Source: JANJTB01 sp032027125
GTDB lineage: Bacteria; Bacteroidota; Ignavibacteria; Kapaibacteriales; UBA2268
Assembly: GCA_032027125.1 (NCBI GenBank)
Contig: JAVSMQ010000001.1
Coordinates: 3,020,872 to 3,084,871, forward strand
Length of the DNA stretch: 64,000 nt
Direction: 5' to 3'
The first letter of the stretch is position 1. Every line of letters starts with the position of its first letter. The translations under genes were made by a program, and so were the position numbers. The notes below the pieces were generated by a model, which saw nothing but the letters and a program-made list of their open reading frames with translations, had not been told where the DNA came from and searched no databases. This document shows, one piece after another, positions 27,127-37,113 of this stretch.

Positions 27127-28998
27127 ATGAATAAATTAACTAGATTTTTACTGATTCAAATTATTATTGCTTTAATTGCAATAATTTCATCTTGTGAATA
27201 TCAGCCTACAGGCGGTGAATTTACCGATATAGATTCAAATTATACCCGACCTGAAATTATAATAACACTGTCTGATGACACAAGCTCAATTGTAATTGCA
27301 AGCGGAGAAAGATATATTTTTAAATATAAAATAACCGGTGATTTATCCAAATTTAAAAATGTACATTTTTCACTGGGTACCTCAGGAGTTTTTAGTTCAG
27401 ATGAAAGTGAGTCATCTTTTGCTTTACAAAAAATAATTGAAACTGATTTTGAAGATTGTAAATTAAGAATGTTTGTAACCAATAGTACCGGTACAGGAAG
27501 TTTAGCAGATAAACTGAAATTGGAAAAATCAGTAATTGTAAAAGAGTGGAATGTTCATATTTACAAAATAGGTCCTTTTAAAGCTGATACGAGTTTTTAT
27601 GAGAATATTAATGAAACGCTAAAAATAAACTGGAATAAATATCCTTATGAAAACTTTTTAAAATATGAAATTTTTAAAAGAGTTAACGGTTCAAATTCAA
27701 ATGATTATCCGATAGCGACAATAACTGATATAAATAAGAATTATGTTTATGATGATAACTATATTGGAGAAGATGCCACTTATTATATTTCTGTATTTTA
27801 CGGAAATAAAAATTCTATCAATTCTTTACAATATCCAAAAGTAAATAAAGGAAAAGAATATCCGATAATAACCTATAAAAAATTATCTTACTCATCAATA
27901 GAATTATCTTGGAAAAAAAGTAAATATCATAATAATTTAAAAGGTTATTTCTTTACAAATAAAGAAATTATGAATGATATTACTATTGAGAACCCAAATA
28001 CAAATACTTGTATTGTTGAAGATTTATCTGTTGGATTAATTGATAAAATCAAATTCTATTTACTTCCCCAAAAATTAACATATTCAAATATTGAATTAAA
28101 TCAGGACAGCAGATATTTTTTGGTTCCTATAAATACAGGTGATTCTTCATTTCAATATATTCGAATTGGGGTTACACCAACTGAACATTTAATTTATTGG
28201 CAAAGTTCTGATGGTTCAGGATATTCACTTAATAAATATTCCCTACAATCCGGAAAAATTGAGCAGAAAATAAGTATCAAAGTTAAAATTGATTATGATA
28301 AAGGAGTTGACTTTTCTCCATCTGGTAAAAATTTTGTTTTTAAAAGTATTATAGGAGCTAACAATTGTATTTCCTATTGTATTGACGGTGATTTAAATAA
28401 TATTAAAAGTATAAGTTATATAGAATTGACCGGAATTGATTCTTATTCAAGTACTGATGAAATTGCTATATCAGACAACGGTATTATTGCTTTTTATCTA
28501 TCCAATCAAATTTATATTTATGATACAAATTTAAATAAGTTAATTACTAGTTTTGTAGAATCTGTAAATGAACTTGATATATCAGCAGATGGAGATTATA
28601 TTGCTGTAACCGGAATCCAAAATCATAAATATAAATCTATTATTTATCGAATCTATTCTAATGCTTTTAATCTTATTAAGGATGATTTTGTAGGAGGTCA
28701 TTTTGAATTCGACCCGGAAAATAACAACAGACTCTTTTATTGGGATAGTGATACCAGAAGAATCAACTCATTAAACTGTTTAAATAATTCAGTAAGCAAC
28801 ATAAGCCCGGTTCAATATTATTTTTCTCAAATAAATTTTAAAGACGGGCTAATATTATGTTCTCAAAAATCAGGTGAAATGGAAATAAGAACATTAAATA
28901 ACTTTGAATTGATTTTCAAATATAATGTAAAAAATGGATGGGGTTTTATTAATAATAATGTTATTTATTTTTGGAATGGTTTAAAATGCAGTTATTAA
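27127..28998 (+). CDS. Lipoprotein with fibronectin-like and propeller-like regions, unknown function
   Basis: A 623-residue product with a lipoprotein signal (IIALIAIISSC, lipid on Cys23). Residues about 40-130 look like an Ig-like strand-rich domain. Around 150-320 there are two fibronectin type III-like repeats (ETLKINWNKYPYENFLKYEIF, SSIELSWKKSKYHNNLKGYF). The C-terminal 300 residues contain WD-like strands (SADGDYIAVTGI) suggesting a beta-propeller. No catalytic motif was recognised. It is the first gene of a three-gene operon with an outer-membrane barrel and another lipoprotein, which suggests a surface complex; the codon use is particularly A/T-rich. Confidence 0.8.
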   Translation: MNKLTRFLLIQIIIALIAIISSCEYQPTGGEFTDIDSNYTRPEIIITLSDDTSSIVIASGERYIFKYKITGDLSKFKNVHFSLGTSGVFSSDESESSFALQKIIETDFEDCKLRMFVTNSTGTGSLADKLKLEKSVIVKEWNVHIYKIGPFKADTSFYENINETLKINWNKYPYENFLKYEIFKRVNGSNSNDYPIATITDINKNYVYDDNYIGEDATYYISVFYGNKNSINSLQYPKVNKGKEYPIITYKKLSYSSIELSWKKSKYHNNLKGYFFTNKEIMNDITIENPNTNTCIVEDLSVGLIDKIKFYLLPQKLTYSNIELNQDSRYFLVPINTGDSSFQYIRIGVTPTEHLIYWQSSDGSGYSLNKYSLQSGKIEQKISIKVKIDYDKGVDFSPSGKNFVFKSIIGANNCISYCIDGDLNNIKSISYIELTGIDSYSSTDEIAISDNGIIAFYLSNQIYIYDTNLNKLITSFVESVNELDISADGDYIAVTGIQNHKYKSIIYRIYSNAFNLIKDDFVGGHFEFDPENNNRLFYWDSDTRRINSLNCLNNSVSNISPVQYYFSQINFKDGLILCSQKSGEMEIRTLNNFELIFKYNVKNGWGFINNNVIYFWNGLKCSY

Positions 28999-29678
28999 AA
29001 ATCTCAATTATTTTTATAATTCTTTTTTACTTTAATAATGAAATCTATGCTCAATTTGGGAGTTCGAGCGAAGATGAAGATATTGGAATATATATAGGTT
29101 TACAAGGTGGATATGCGACTTACGATATTAAATCAATTATTGATGCAAGGAATAAATCAATATTATCCTTACCTTTCAATGCTAAAATCACAGATGATTA
29201 TCCCGAAAATCCTTATTTTCATGGTGAAATCCTTTTATTATTGCATGATTTTGAATTAGGGGCTTCTTTATCGCTAATTTCTACCGGTACAAGAGTCTAT
29301 TATGCAGACTATTCAGGTGAATATAAATTCGATAATGTCATTTCTAATTTTGAATATGGTATTATTATTAAAACACCCGGTGCAAGTGAAACTCAACCGT
29401 TTAAAGTTCAATTATCCGGTGAAATCGGTGTTTCGAGTGTAGATATAAAATCCACAGAGTATTTGAGAGTATTTAATGATTCCGAATCAAATTCGGATAT
29501 TTTTAATAATAAAATTCTTTTTTTTGAATTCGGTGTAAAATTAAACTATTATTTTGAGGGAATTATTGCATCTGTCGGTGCATCATACGTTGTTGAACCA
29601 CAAAAAGAATTGACAATCAGTTTTGAAGGTCTGCGGGGTCACCTTACTTTAGGATATAAGTTACAACATATTTTTTAA
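28986..29678 (+). CDS. Predicted outer-membrane beta-barrel protein
   Basis: I chose ATG 28986, which gives a clean signal peptide (MQLLKISIIFIILFYF to IYAQ); a TTG at 28971 adds five residues. The start overlaps the 3' end of the lipoprotein gene by 13 bp, so translation is probably coupled. The mature part (about 205 aa) has alternating strands (GIYIGLQGGYATYDI, GVKLNYYFEG, GHLTLGYKLQHIF) like a small eight-stranded barrel. No named family was recognised. Confidence 0.75.
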   Translation: MQLLKISIIFIILFYFNNEIYAQFGSSSEDEDIGIYIGLQGGYATYDIKSIIDARNKSILSLPFNAKITDDYPENPYFHGEILLLLHDFELGASLSLISTGTRVYYADYSGEYKFDNVISNFEYGIIIKTPGASETQPFKVQLSGEIGVSSVDIKSTEYLRVFNDSESNSDIFNNKILFFEFGVKLNYYFEGIIASVGASYVVEPQKELTISFEGLRGHLTLGYKLQHIF

Positions 29679-29683
29679 TATTT

Positions 29684-30775
29684 ATGAAAACAATAAATTT
29701 CTTCTTTTCGGTATTTGCAGTCATATTGCTGTCATTTGTTTTCAATTCGTGTATAATTGATAAAGAATCATATATTATTAATGGTTCCAAATATGTTTTA
29801 ACAAAAGAAGACAGGAAATATCAACTTGATAGTTTTAAAGTAGTAAGTGTAATAGATAACAGAAAAATAAAAGACAGTATCATCGGAAAAGCTCACTACA
29901 CCGATTCATCATTAATTCTCAACAGACCGCTTCCAAATTTTATCAGAATGATGTTTAATACCCTAATTTGCAAAGACAGTACTAAAACTGATATTATTCC
30001 CTTAACCGTAAATATAAATGAATTCTTTACTGAAACCTGGGGAAGGGAAGCATATCACAAATTTGATTATTTATTTGAATATCCTTTTGGTTCTGAGAAA
30101 AAAAAATTGAGAATAATTGATTCTATTGAATTTAGTAATTCGTCAAATACTGAACTTAGAATGATGATGATTAATGGTGTAGTTGAAGCAGCAAGAATTT
30201 TTTCTTTGAAATCTATTCAAATGCGTTATCTTGATTCATTAAAGTTGGCAAGACCCGATACAACTATAAATTTAATTTATGATGATACTGTTGATTTAAG
30301 AATATTTCGCAAATTTAAACTGGATTGGAAAATTGGATTACTTGCAAGTTATAATTATGGATTAAATACGAAATTGGATTATACTATTTCGTTTATAGAT
30401 TTTTGGAGGAACCCTGAAACACAGAAGGAAGTTAGTTCGGGGTTAGGTTTCCAATATTGTAGAATTGATAATAAAGAGCGGTATGGGGAGATGTACGGTC
30501 TTGTATTATATAATTTTAAAAGATATAAAATTTTCAAAGCTCAGGAACCAACATTTTGGCAGTGGAATTATTCTGTTGTTGCCGGGTTAGAAAATAATCA
30601 GATTTCAAATCAACGTTTCTACATTGGGCTTAGGCTTGAGGAATCAATTATTATTAATCCTTTTAATTTCCTTACAATTAATTTCGGCTTGTATCAGCAG
30701 GGTTATTTACTCTCAAGATTACTGCCTTATGATGCCGGAATAACTCTTTCGGTGTATTTGAATTCGGGTTATTAA
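29684..30775 (+). CDS. Predicted lipoprotein, unknown function
   Basis: The 363-residue product starts with a lipoprotein-type signal (FAVILLSFVFNSC). The N-terminal half is mixed alpha/beta with polar residues. The C-terminal half has long amphipathic strands (WKIGLLASYNYGLNTKLDY, FLTINFGLYQQGYLLSR) that could form part of a barrel. It lies 5 bp after the barrel gene, making a three-gene operon. I recognise no family. Confidence 0.7.
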   Translation: MKTINFFFSVFAVILLSFVFNSCIIDKESYIINGSKYVLTKEDRKYQLDSFKVVSVIDNRKIKDSIIGKAHYTDSSLILNRPLPNFIRMMFNTLICKDSTKTDIIPLTVNINEFFTETWGREAYHKFDYLFEYPFGSEKKKLRIIDSIEFSNSSNTELRMMMINGVVEAARIFSLKSIQMRYLDSLKLARPDTTINLIYDDTVDLRIFRKFKLDWKIGLLASYNYGLNTKLDYTISFIDFWRNPETQKEVSSGLGFQYCRIDNKERYGEMYGLVLYNFKRYKIFKAQEPTFWQWNYSVVAGLENNQISNQRFYIGLRLEESIIINPFNFLTINFGLYQQGYLLSRLLPYDAGITLSVYLNSGY

Positions 30776-30862
30776 TTGCATTAAATTCAAGTTGAAACGG
30801 ATTTGATTAATTACTAACTTGAAATTTTAAATTTAGGAAATATTTTGAAAATTCATTTGTAA

Positions 30863-30892
30863 AGAAAAACCCCGCCTTCGCAGAGGCGGGGT
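30863..30892 (-). terminator. Terminator of the large minus-strand T9SS gene
   Basis: A GC-rich 9-bp stem ACCCCGCCT/AGGCGGGGT with a 6-nt loop; the T run (TTTTTCTTT) follows on the minus strand, so it serves the convergent gene whose stop is at 30909. On the plus strand it lacks a T run but may still slow the upstream operon. Confidence 0.85.
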
Positions 30893-30908
30893 CCATCCGA
30901 AATTTCTT

Positions 30909-33900
30909 TTAATAAATCATTATCTTTAGAAATTTATCGTTTACAATTATGAAATAAACTCCTACCGGATAAGATGATAAATCAATCGTAGCATTAATTT
31001 CTAATGAGCCGAATTTATTGATTAGTCCGCCGTTTAGATTGAAAATCATTAAGCTGTAAACATTACCGTTTAATGTTGTTATAGTTCTCTCGATAGGATT
31101 ATAAGTTATTAAGCCGGAATTTGGAGTTTGATGATCATTCACACCGGTAATCTGATAATTAACAGGTTCCGAATAATCACTTTCGCAGTTCCCGGATATT
31201 GACATCACTTTATAAATTCCGCTTAGATTAGGATATAATATTTTGTTAACCGAATCTTGCAATTTCTGATTATCTAAATACCATTGATTTCCGGCATCAG
31301 CAGAGGATACGAGTTTGTCATCGTATTTTGTAATTACCGGTTGTACCGGTGTCTCGTTAACCGTTACTTCAATCTCTGTAGAATCCTTACAGCCCGAAGA
31401 AATAACTGAATTCACCAATCGCACATTGTATTTTCCGGGATTGTTCCATTTAACTCTGAAATTCTGTGAAAAATCACTGCCGTCATTAATGCCGTCCTGA
31501 GCAATCCACTTGAATTCAAAGCCGGAAAAATATTTAGACGTCAAAGTAAGATATTCACCGGTGCAAACCTCCTTCAATCCTGTTATTTCAGGCTGCGGCA
31601 AAGTTAACAAATCAACTTTTAAAGTATCAGATTCTTTACAAAGTGTACTGTTTTCCGCATCAAGGATTAACTCGCCGACATTTGCAGCTTCTTCATTCCA
31701 AACAACTTCAACAGTTTTACAGGTATCACATCCATTAATAATACCACCTTTTACAAACCATTTGTATTTATTCTGTTCTTCGGCATTTCGCAAATATGTG
31801 TTACTTGTAAATTTACAAGCCGCATTGGTGCCGGTAATCTGAGGCTGCGGGACTTTGTAAATATTTAAAAATTTATCTTGTAAAATACAACTGACTGAGG
31901 GCTTAGTCGCAATAATCCGCAATTTATAATTTGAACCGTTTGTACAATCAACAGGTAATTTGCACAAAATTATTCCTGATTTTGTTCCGTTGGTTGTTCC
32001 GATAACAACTGAATTTTGAAAATTACCGTTTTTATCAGATAATTCTGCTGTGAAAATGTTTGAACTTTCAAATTCACCTTCCACCGAAAAGCTTAATTCA
32101 AATTCAGCACCTGTACAAAGATTATCCGGTGAATTTGTGATTTGTAACAAAGGTTGAATTTTTGGCTCGTAGAGTCCGGTTTCGTTGTGTGAATAATAAT
32201 CCCAGTCATATACAAATTTCCAGAAGTTACTCATAACATATTCCTTACCATTGTAATTATAAGGAATTTTATTGTTGTAGCCCGGAATACTCTGCAGCCA
32301 GTATATAAACCATTGCAGTTCTTCACGACCTTCAAACTGATTGATTCCGTCGGGCCAGTTATATTGAATATCTTCCCAGACGTGATATGAAATAAGTTTT
32401 TTCTCACCGGAATTATCAGGTTTCCAGTCTTCAATATCAGCCATTTTCGGCTTAACTTTATTGGTATCAGCTTGAATATAATGATAATATCCGTAATTGA
32501 TTTCAGTATTCGGAGGCGTATGTGTCCAGCCGCAGCGACCGATTTTACCTACAAATTTATCCCAAAGAAGTACTATGTTTCCATCCTGAATTTGATTTTG
32601 GGCAATCCACAAATGCTCGAATTGGTGAGTAAAAGGTTCAAAATTAAGCATATTAAATACCGACTGACACATTGAAGAATTGATGACGGTATATGTTTTG
32701 TTATAAACCGGCAGAGGTTCTGGATTATTTCCGTTACAAGCCTGAATACCTGTTGGAGTTGACATATAAGATTCAAATCCTGCTCTGAAATTTTCCGGTT
32801 TCACAAAATCTGCATCATAACCCGGTAAATATGCGTTACCGCCGTTTACCAAAAACCATACATACCTTACACCTTTATTTTCGACAAGGTCTTTTAAATT
32901 AATTCTATCGAATATTTGCTCAAAATCGAAAGCATATTCAAGTATTCCTCTATCATAGCAGGGATTCTCGATTGAAGGAGGAAGCGGTTCATATATTGTA
33001 ATATACTCAACAACTTTAACACCGATTGAAGGCCTCGCATTCGGATTCTTATATTTTCTGAAACGGCTGCCTTCTTCTAGTGCAAATTTTAACCTTTCGA
33101 CAGTTGTAATATGTTTCTGATTGATTTCTGATAATGGGCGGTCTTGAATATCAAGATATTCCATTGCATAAGCAGCATTTTTGTTAACTCCGTCTGTCGA
33201 AGGAATGAAATTGATAATAACAAACGGCACTTCATAAACACAATTATCTGCTGGTGTAGCAATAAACTGAGTTGGGATTCCTTTTTCCATTTGCCGCCCG
33301 CTGGCTGTTACAGTTAATTCTGTTGTGCATATTCCATCTTGAAATTCTGCACTAATTGTAGCTGTTCCGGCTTTTAATGCCTTTATGAGACCTTTATTAT
33401 CAACTGTAGCAACCTCAGGATTTGAGCTTGTCCACCGGCAGGAATTTTTGCTTATTTTCTGTGTACCTTTATATAACAAAAAGTCCTGAACATTTTTCCA
33501 TGTCCAGCCTACCCAAAGTTCAAGTTGATTCTGTAAACCAATCAGTTTATTCATGGGTGTATCAGAAAATAGTTCTACCTCTTTCAGGCAAAGATTAGAA
33601 GGTTGATTGGAAGTTACTATTTTAAAATGTTTTGCTGTATTGTTTGCCTCAAAATCAACTGTAATCCATTGATTAATGGAATTCTGCACTGGTTCGGTAC
33701 TTTTATAAGAATTAGTATGATTTTGCAAATCTGAATACGTATTTGCATAAGCCACATACCAGGTACATTGCTGCTGAATAAGAAATTTCATTTTGTTGAT
33801 GGTATGATTTGTTTTGTTTGAAATCAGAAAATGTGATGCAGGCTGATTTTCAAAACATATTCCTGAATTACTGTTTTTGTCGAAAACTTCCTTTGCCGGC

Positions 33901-34478
33901 AAGTTTGCACTATTGTTGATAACAAAATTATTCGCCTGAAGTTCTGTCAACATATCAAGTTTGTAACTTGTTGTCGCAGGAATATCATAACTATAGAGAC
34001 CGAGTTCCCAAAGATGAACATAATTATCTCCGACTACCTTTTTTACGGTAAACTTCCATATTTTTCTTGATATTTTTGAAGTGCATGCCTTACCATGCCA
34101 GAAACCGCCGGCTCTATAACCGGAATCCACTGCCAAAATATATGTACCGGATTTAACGGTTAAATCATTGATATTATCCGCAGCTTCGAGCCACGATAAA
34201 TTTTGGTCCCCATCATGCTGACCTAACTGACCGCATAAAATTGCAGCACTGTCAACGCTTACAGACTCATCAAAAACCAGAATTACATAAGCAGGGTTGA
34301 TATTGAAAGAACGCATAAGGGTCAGGGTGTCGCCGTCAAAACAATTCCGGGGATTACCGATATCATAATCAGTAGAAGAAATTGTAGCATAACTTAAATC
34401 AATTCGAATGTTTTCCTGATTAGCAAATATTTCAATTGAAATACATAAACTTAATACTAAAATTATAAACGTTTTCAT
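30909..34478 (-). CDS. Large T9SS-sorted surface protein with Big_2 and Ig/PKD-like domains
   Basis: The 1189-residue product has a signal peptide (to IFANQ) and two N-terminal discoidin-like beta regions (about 20-160 and 175-300). A Big_2 domain follows at about 335-390 (WTSSNPEVATVDNKGLIKAL). Then comes a long Trp/Tyr/His-rich core (about 400-760) with CGWTHTPPNTEINYGYYHY, IEDWKPDN and FIYWLQSIPGYNNKIPY, three Ig/PKD-like modules, and a T9SS sorting domain. The core is reminiscent of a secreted hydrolase or binding domain, but I cannot assign a family. A GGAG Shine-Dalgarno lies 7 nt before the ATG. Transcribed alone, with its own terminator. Confidence 0.88.
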   Translation of the reverse strand: MKTFIILVLSLCISIEIFANQENIRIDLSYATISSTDYDIGNPRNCFDGDTLTLMRSFNINPAYVILVFDESVSVDSAAILCGQLGQHDGDQNLSWLEAADNINDLTVKSGTYILAVDSGYRAGGFWHGKACTSKISRKIWKFTVKKVVGDNYVHLWELGLYSYDIPATTSYKLDMLTELQANNFVINNSANLPAKEVFDKNSNSGICFENQPASHFLISNKTNHTINKMKFLIQQQCTWYVAYANTYSDLQNHTNSYKSTEPVQNSINQWITVDFEANNTAKHFKIVTSNQPSNLCLKEVELFSDTPMNKLIGLQNQLELWVGWTWKNVQDFLLYKGTQKISKNSCRWTSSNPEVATVDNKGLIKALKAGTATISAEFQDGICTTELTVTASGRQMEKGIPTQFIATPADNCVYEVPFVIINFIPSTDGVNKNAAYAMEYLDIQDRPLSEINQKHITTVERLKFALEEGSRFRKYKNPNARPSIGVKVVEYITIYEPLPPSIENPCYDRGILEYAFDFEQIFDRINLKDLVENKGVRYVWFLVNGGNAYLPGYDADFVKPENFRAGFESYMSTPTGIQACNGNNPEPLPVYNKTYTVINSSMCQSVFNMLNFEPFTHQFEHLWIAQNQIQDGNIVLLWDKFVGKIGRCGWTHTPPNTEINYGYYHYIQADTNKVKPKMADIEDWKPDNSGEKKLISYHVWEDIQYNWPDGINQFEGREELQWFIYWLQSIPGYNNKIPYNYNGKEYVMSNFWKFVYDWDYYSHNETGLYEPKIQPLLQITNSPDNLCTGAEFELSFSVEGEFESSNIFTAELSDKNGNFQNSVVIGTTNGTKSGIILCKLPVDCTNGSNYKLRIIATKPSVSCILQDKFLNIYKVPQPQITGTNAACKFTSNTYLRNAEEQNKYKWFVKGGIINGCDTCKTVEVVWNEEAANVGELILDAENSTLCKESDTLKVDLLTLPQPEITGLKEVCTGEYLTLTSKYFSGFEFKWIAQDGINDGSDFSQNFRVKWNNPGKYNVRLVNSVISSGCKDSTEIEVTVNETPVQPVITKYDDKLVSSADAGNQWYLDNQKLQDSVNKILYPNLSGIYKVMSISGNCESDYSEPVNYQITGVNDHQTPNSGLITYNPIERTITTLNGNVYSLMIFNLNGGLINKFGSLEINATIDLSSYPVGVYFIIVNDKFLKIMIY

Positions 34479-34801
34479 TTTAAACTCCAGATATTTTGTT
34501 TAACAACACAAAATAAATTACGATTAAATTAAAATATTGTTGCATTTAAATTACAAAAAAATTAAAAATTTTTCAGAAATCTTTATGAAGATATAAAGTT
34601 CATACAAATAGACCGGTTGATTTCATTTTCACTACTTGGTATTATACTTATCGGTGAAATTATTATGATTACAATTATCAATATTTTATTATTTTCAGAA
34701 CACCCCCGAAATGATTTTTTGAATTAACCTTAACCAAACAATCACCTTTTTTTCTTATATTTGCCTTGTCAGAAATTTACGAAAAATGAAAGGTCTTAAA
34801 T
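34479..34801. other. Divergent intergenic region
   Basis: This 323-bp AT-rich spacer separates two divergently transcribed secreted-protein genes and so must hold both promoters. Only the plus-strand TATATTTG at 34756 is recognisable. A TTAACCTTAACC doublet at 34724-34735 has the wrong period for the Pho box seen elsewhere. Confidence 0.5.
34756..34763 (+). promoter_or_regulatory. TAnnTTTG promoter element of the endonuclease operon
   Basis: TATATTTG is an exact -7 consensus match, 38 bp before the TTG start codon of the endonuclease gene. Confidence 0.55.
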
Positions 34802-36505
34802 TTGAAATTAATTATTACATTTTTAACGTTTTTAGCTTCAATTGTATCTCTTTACGGTAATGATATCTGCAATCTTGCAATTCCGGATACTTTGAAATTC
34901 GGAGATATTGAATTTCGGGGTTTTAAGACTGAGGAAATCAGTTTGCAGAATACAGGTAATGAAGATGTGATGATTTATGATATAAAAGTAAATTCGCAGT
35001 TCAGAGATTATATTGAAATCGAAGACATTAACTTCCCGATTATTATCCCGCCGAATGAAACCGTTAAAATTAAAATTACTCTCCATGGAAAGCAGGATGT
35101 ATTTTTTAACGGAATGTTATTTTTTCAGATTGGATGCGGAAAATTTTTATATTCAAAATCGGTATATGTTAATGCTTTTATTGAAGTATATAAGAACGGA
35201 AAGCGGTTATCTATAGGTTATAATAAATGGGGCAAAGAACTTCTGGATGAATTTAAAATTGATATGAATTATCACACTTCATTTTCTTATAAAGATGCAC
35301 GGAAACTATTCTGGGGAAATTTCGACCGCAGGGACAGTCTTGTAGAATGTATTTATACCGGCAAAACGATTAACCCGGGCTATGACCCTGACTTTGCTGC
35401 TTTAGATGCCTTAGGTTTCAATACGGAACATACCTGGCCCCGTTCGCTCGGTGCAGAGCAGCCTCCGGCAGAAAGTGATATAAATCATTTATTTGTAAGT
35501 GATAAAACGGCAAACGACAAAAGAGCAAATTATCCCTTCGGGTTTGTAACCAATGGAGTAACCTTCGAAGATGGAGGTTCAAAATTAGGTAAAAATGATG
35601 CCGGAGAAACAGTTTTTGAAGTTAGAGATAAGTACAAAGGCAATGTTGCAAGAGCTTTGTTTTATTTCGCTGTAAGATATGACAATCCGAATGCATTTCT
35701 TGACGGGCAGGAAGATGATTTGAGGCAGTGGGCTGAGATTGACCCTGTTGACGTTGATGAACTTGCCCGAAACGATTCGATTCTTAAATATCAGAAACGT
35801 TCGAATTTATTTGTTGAATATCCCGAAATGCTTGACAGAATCCCGAGCATATCAAAGAAGTCGGATGTAGAGTACCAGCCGAATTATTTTGTATCAGATA
35901 CAGGTATTGTATTTGATTTGTCAAAATTTGCGGACACTACGCGGGTGCGTTTCTGGATAACCAATTACAGCAATAAAGTCGGTGAAACGGAAATACTGTT
36001 CTATATATATGATATCGGGTTTAACGGAGATGATAATATATTCAGTATCGAACATCAATCTGAGCAGATGTATATTTCATCAGATAGAAACAAATATATT
36101 GATGTGATTTGCAAAAATCTGAAGAGAAACGGATTTCTTGAGATTTTCCTGAATTATCTTGATGGTCATCAGGAACTAATAACAGCTTATGCAGTAAATG
36201 CTGTGACCGATGTAATCAATACAAATAATTCAGAATATTCGGTAAAAAATTATCCGAATCCGGCAAGCGGTTCAACTCGCATTATACTTGACGGTATCAG
36301 TAACCTCAGTGATATTATATCCGTAAAAGTATATGATATGGTGTCGGGCGAACTGGCAGATTTGACAAAATCATTAGCTTTGTCCAACGGCTCAGCCTCT
36401 GTTGATTATTCTCCAAACTTTAGTATGATAAGCGGTCAGGTTTATTTTGTGAGATTCGAATTAAAAGGAAAAAGTATTATTCACCCAATTGTATTTATGA
36501 ATTAA
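34802..36505 (+). CDS. Secreted endonuclease I (EndA/NucM family) with T9SS sorting domain
   Basis: The 567-residue protein begins with a signal peptide and an Ig-like domain (about 20-130). The endonuclease I domain follows (about 135-330): FNTEHTWPRSLG with the catalytic His, SDINHLFVSDKTANDKRANYPFG with metal-ligand residues, and ARALFYFAVRYD. After a linker comes a T9SS sorting domain (VKNYPNPASGSTRI). Such enzymes degrade extracellular DNA, releasing nucleotides and phosphate. The start is TTG with AAAGG about 8 nt upstream. It is one base upstream of maf, at the head of a five-gene run. Confidence 0.92.
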   Translation: MKLIITFLTFLASIVSLYGNDICNLAIPDTLKFGDIEFRGFKTEEISLQNTGNEDVMIYDIKVNSQFRDYIEIEDINFPIIIPPNETVKIKITLHGKQDVFFNGMLFFQIGCGKFLYSKSVYVNAFIEVYKNGKRLSIGYNKWGKELLDEFKIDMNYHTSFSYKDARKLFWGNFDRRDSLVECIYTGKTINPGYDPDFAALDALGFNTEHTWPRSLGAEQPPAESDINHLFVSDKTANDKRANYPFGFVTNGVTFEDGGSKLGKNDAGETVFEVRDKYKGNVARALFYFAVRYDNPNAFLDGQEDDLRQWAEIDPVDVDELARNDSILKYQKRSNLFVEYPEMLDRIPSISKKSDVEYQPNYFVSDTGIVFDLSKFADTTRVRFWITNYSNKVGETEILFYIYDIGFNGDDNIFSIEHQSEQMYISSDRNKYIDVICKNLKRNGFLEIFLNYLDGHQELITAYAVNAVTDVINTNNSEYSVKNYPNPASGSTRIILDGISNLSDIISVKVYDMVSGELADLTKSLALSNGSASVDYSPNFSMISGQVYFVRFELKGKSIIHPIVFMN

Positions 36506-36506
36506 T

Positions 36507-37109
36507 ATGCTGAGTATTGCTGAACTACTGAATATACGGATACCTGTTATTTTGGCTTCCAAATCGCCGAGACGGAGTCATTTGCTCAACTCACTCGGAA
36601 TGGAATTCGAGGTTATAATTGCCGATATTGACGAAGAAATTGATACAGCTCTTTCACCTGAGCTTTACTGCAGCAGTCTTGCATTGAGCAAAGCGGAAAA
36701 AGTTGCCGGTTCATTAAGCTATGAAGCACTTGTTATCGGTGCCGATACAATTGTAGTGCTGGATGGAATAATAATCAACAAACCTGAGTCTACTGCACAA
36801 GCTTACAAGTTTCTGAAAAAACTTAGCGGAAAGACGCATAAAGTTTATACAGCAATAGCACTGATAAATTCAAAGGATATGAGAAAACTGACTGAATACC
36901 GCGTAACCAATGTGACATTCAGAGATTTGGAAGATAAGGAAATCGAGGCTTATGTTAAATCTGGCTCACCGATGGATAAAGCCGGAGCTTACGGGATTCA
37001 GGATGATTTCGGAGCAGTATTTGTCAGTCATATCGAAGGTTGTTATTATAATATTGTTGGACTGCCCCTCGAATTGTTATATTCTTCTATCAAAAAATTT
37101 TTAAAATGA
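36507..37109 (+). CDS. maf: Maf family nucleotide pyrophosphatase
   Basis: The 200-residue protein carries the Maf signature: LASKSPRRSHLLNSLG near the N-terminus, DEEIDTALSP, VIGADTIVVLDG and the KAGAYGIQDDFGAVFV stretch near the end. Maf proteins hydrolyse non-canonical nucleoside triphosphates (dTTP/UTP or m7GTP pyrophosphatase) in the cytoplasm. It starts one base after the endonuclease stop and ends 4 bp before the ABC permease, so it is co-transcribed. Confidence 0.96.
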   Translation: MLSIAELLNIRIPVILASKSPRRSHLLNSLGMEFEVIIADIDEEIDTALSPELYCSSLALSKAEKVAGSLSYEALVIGADTIVVLDGIIINKPESTAQAYKFLKKLSGKTHKVYTAIALINSKDMRKLTEYRVTNVTFRDLEDKEIEAYVKSGSPMDKAGAYGIQDDFGAVFVSHIEGCYYNIVGLPLELLYSSIKKFLK

Positions 37110-37113
37110 CAAC

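Noticed and set aside
34724..34735. TTAACCTTAACC as a Pho box of the endonuclease gene
   Set aside because: The repeat period is 6 bp instead of 11 and no third hexamer follows.
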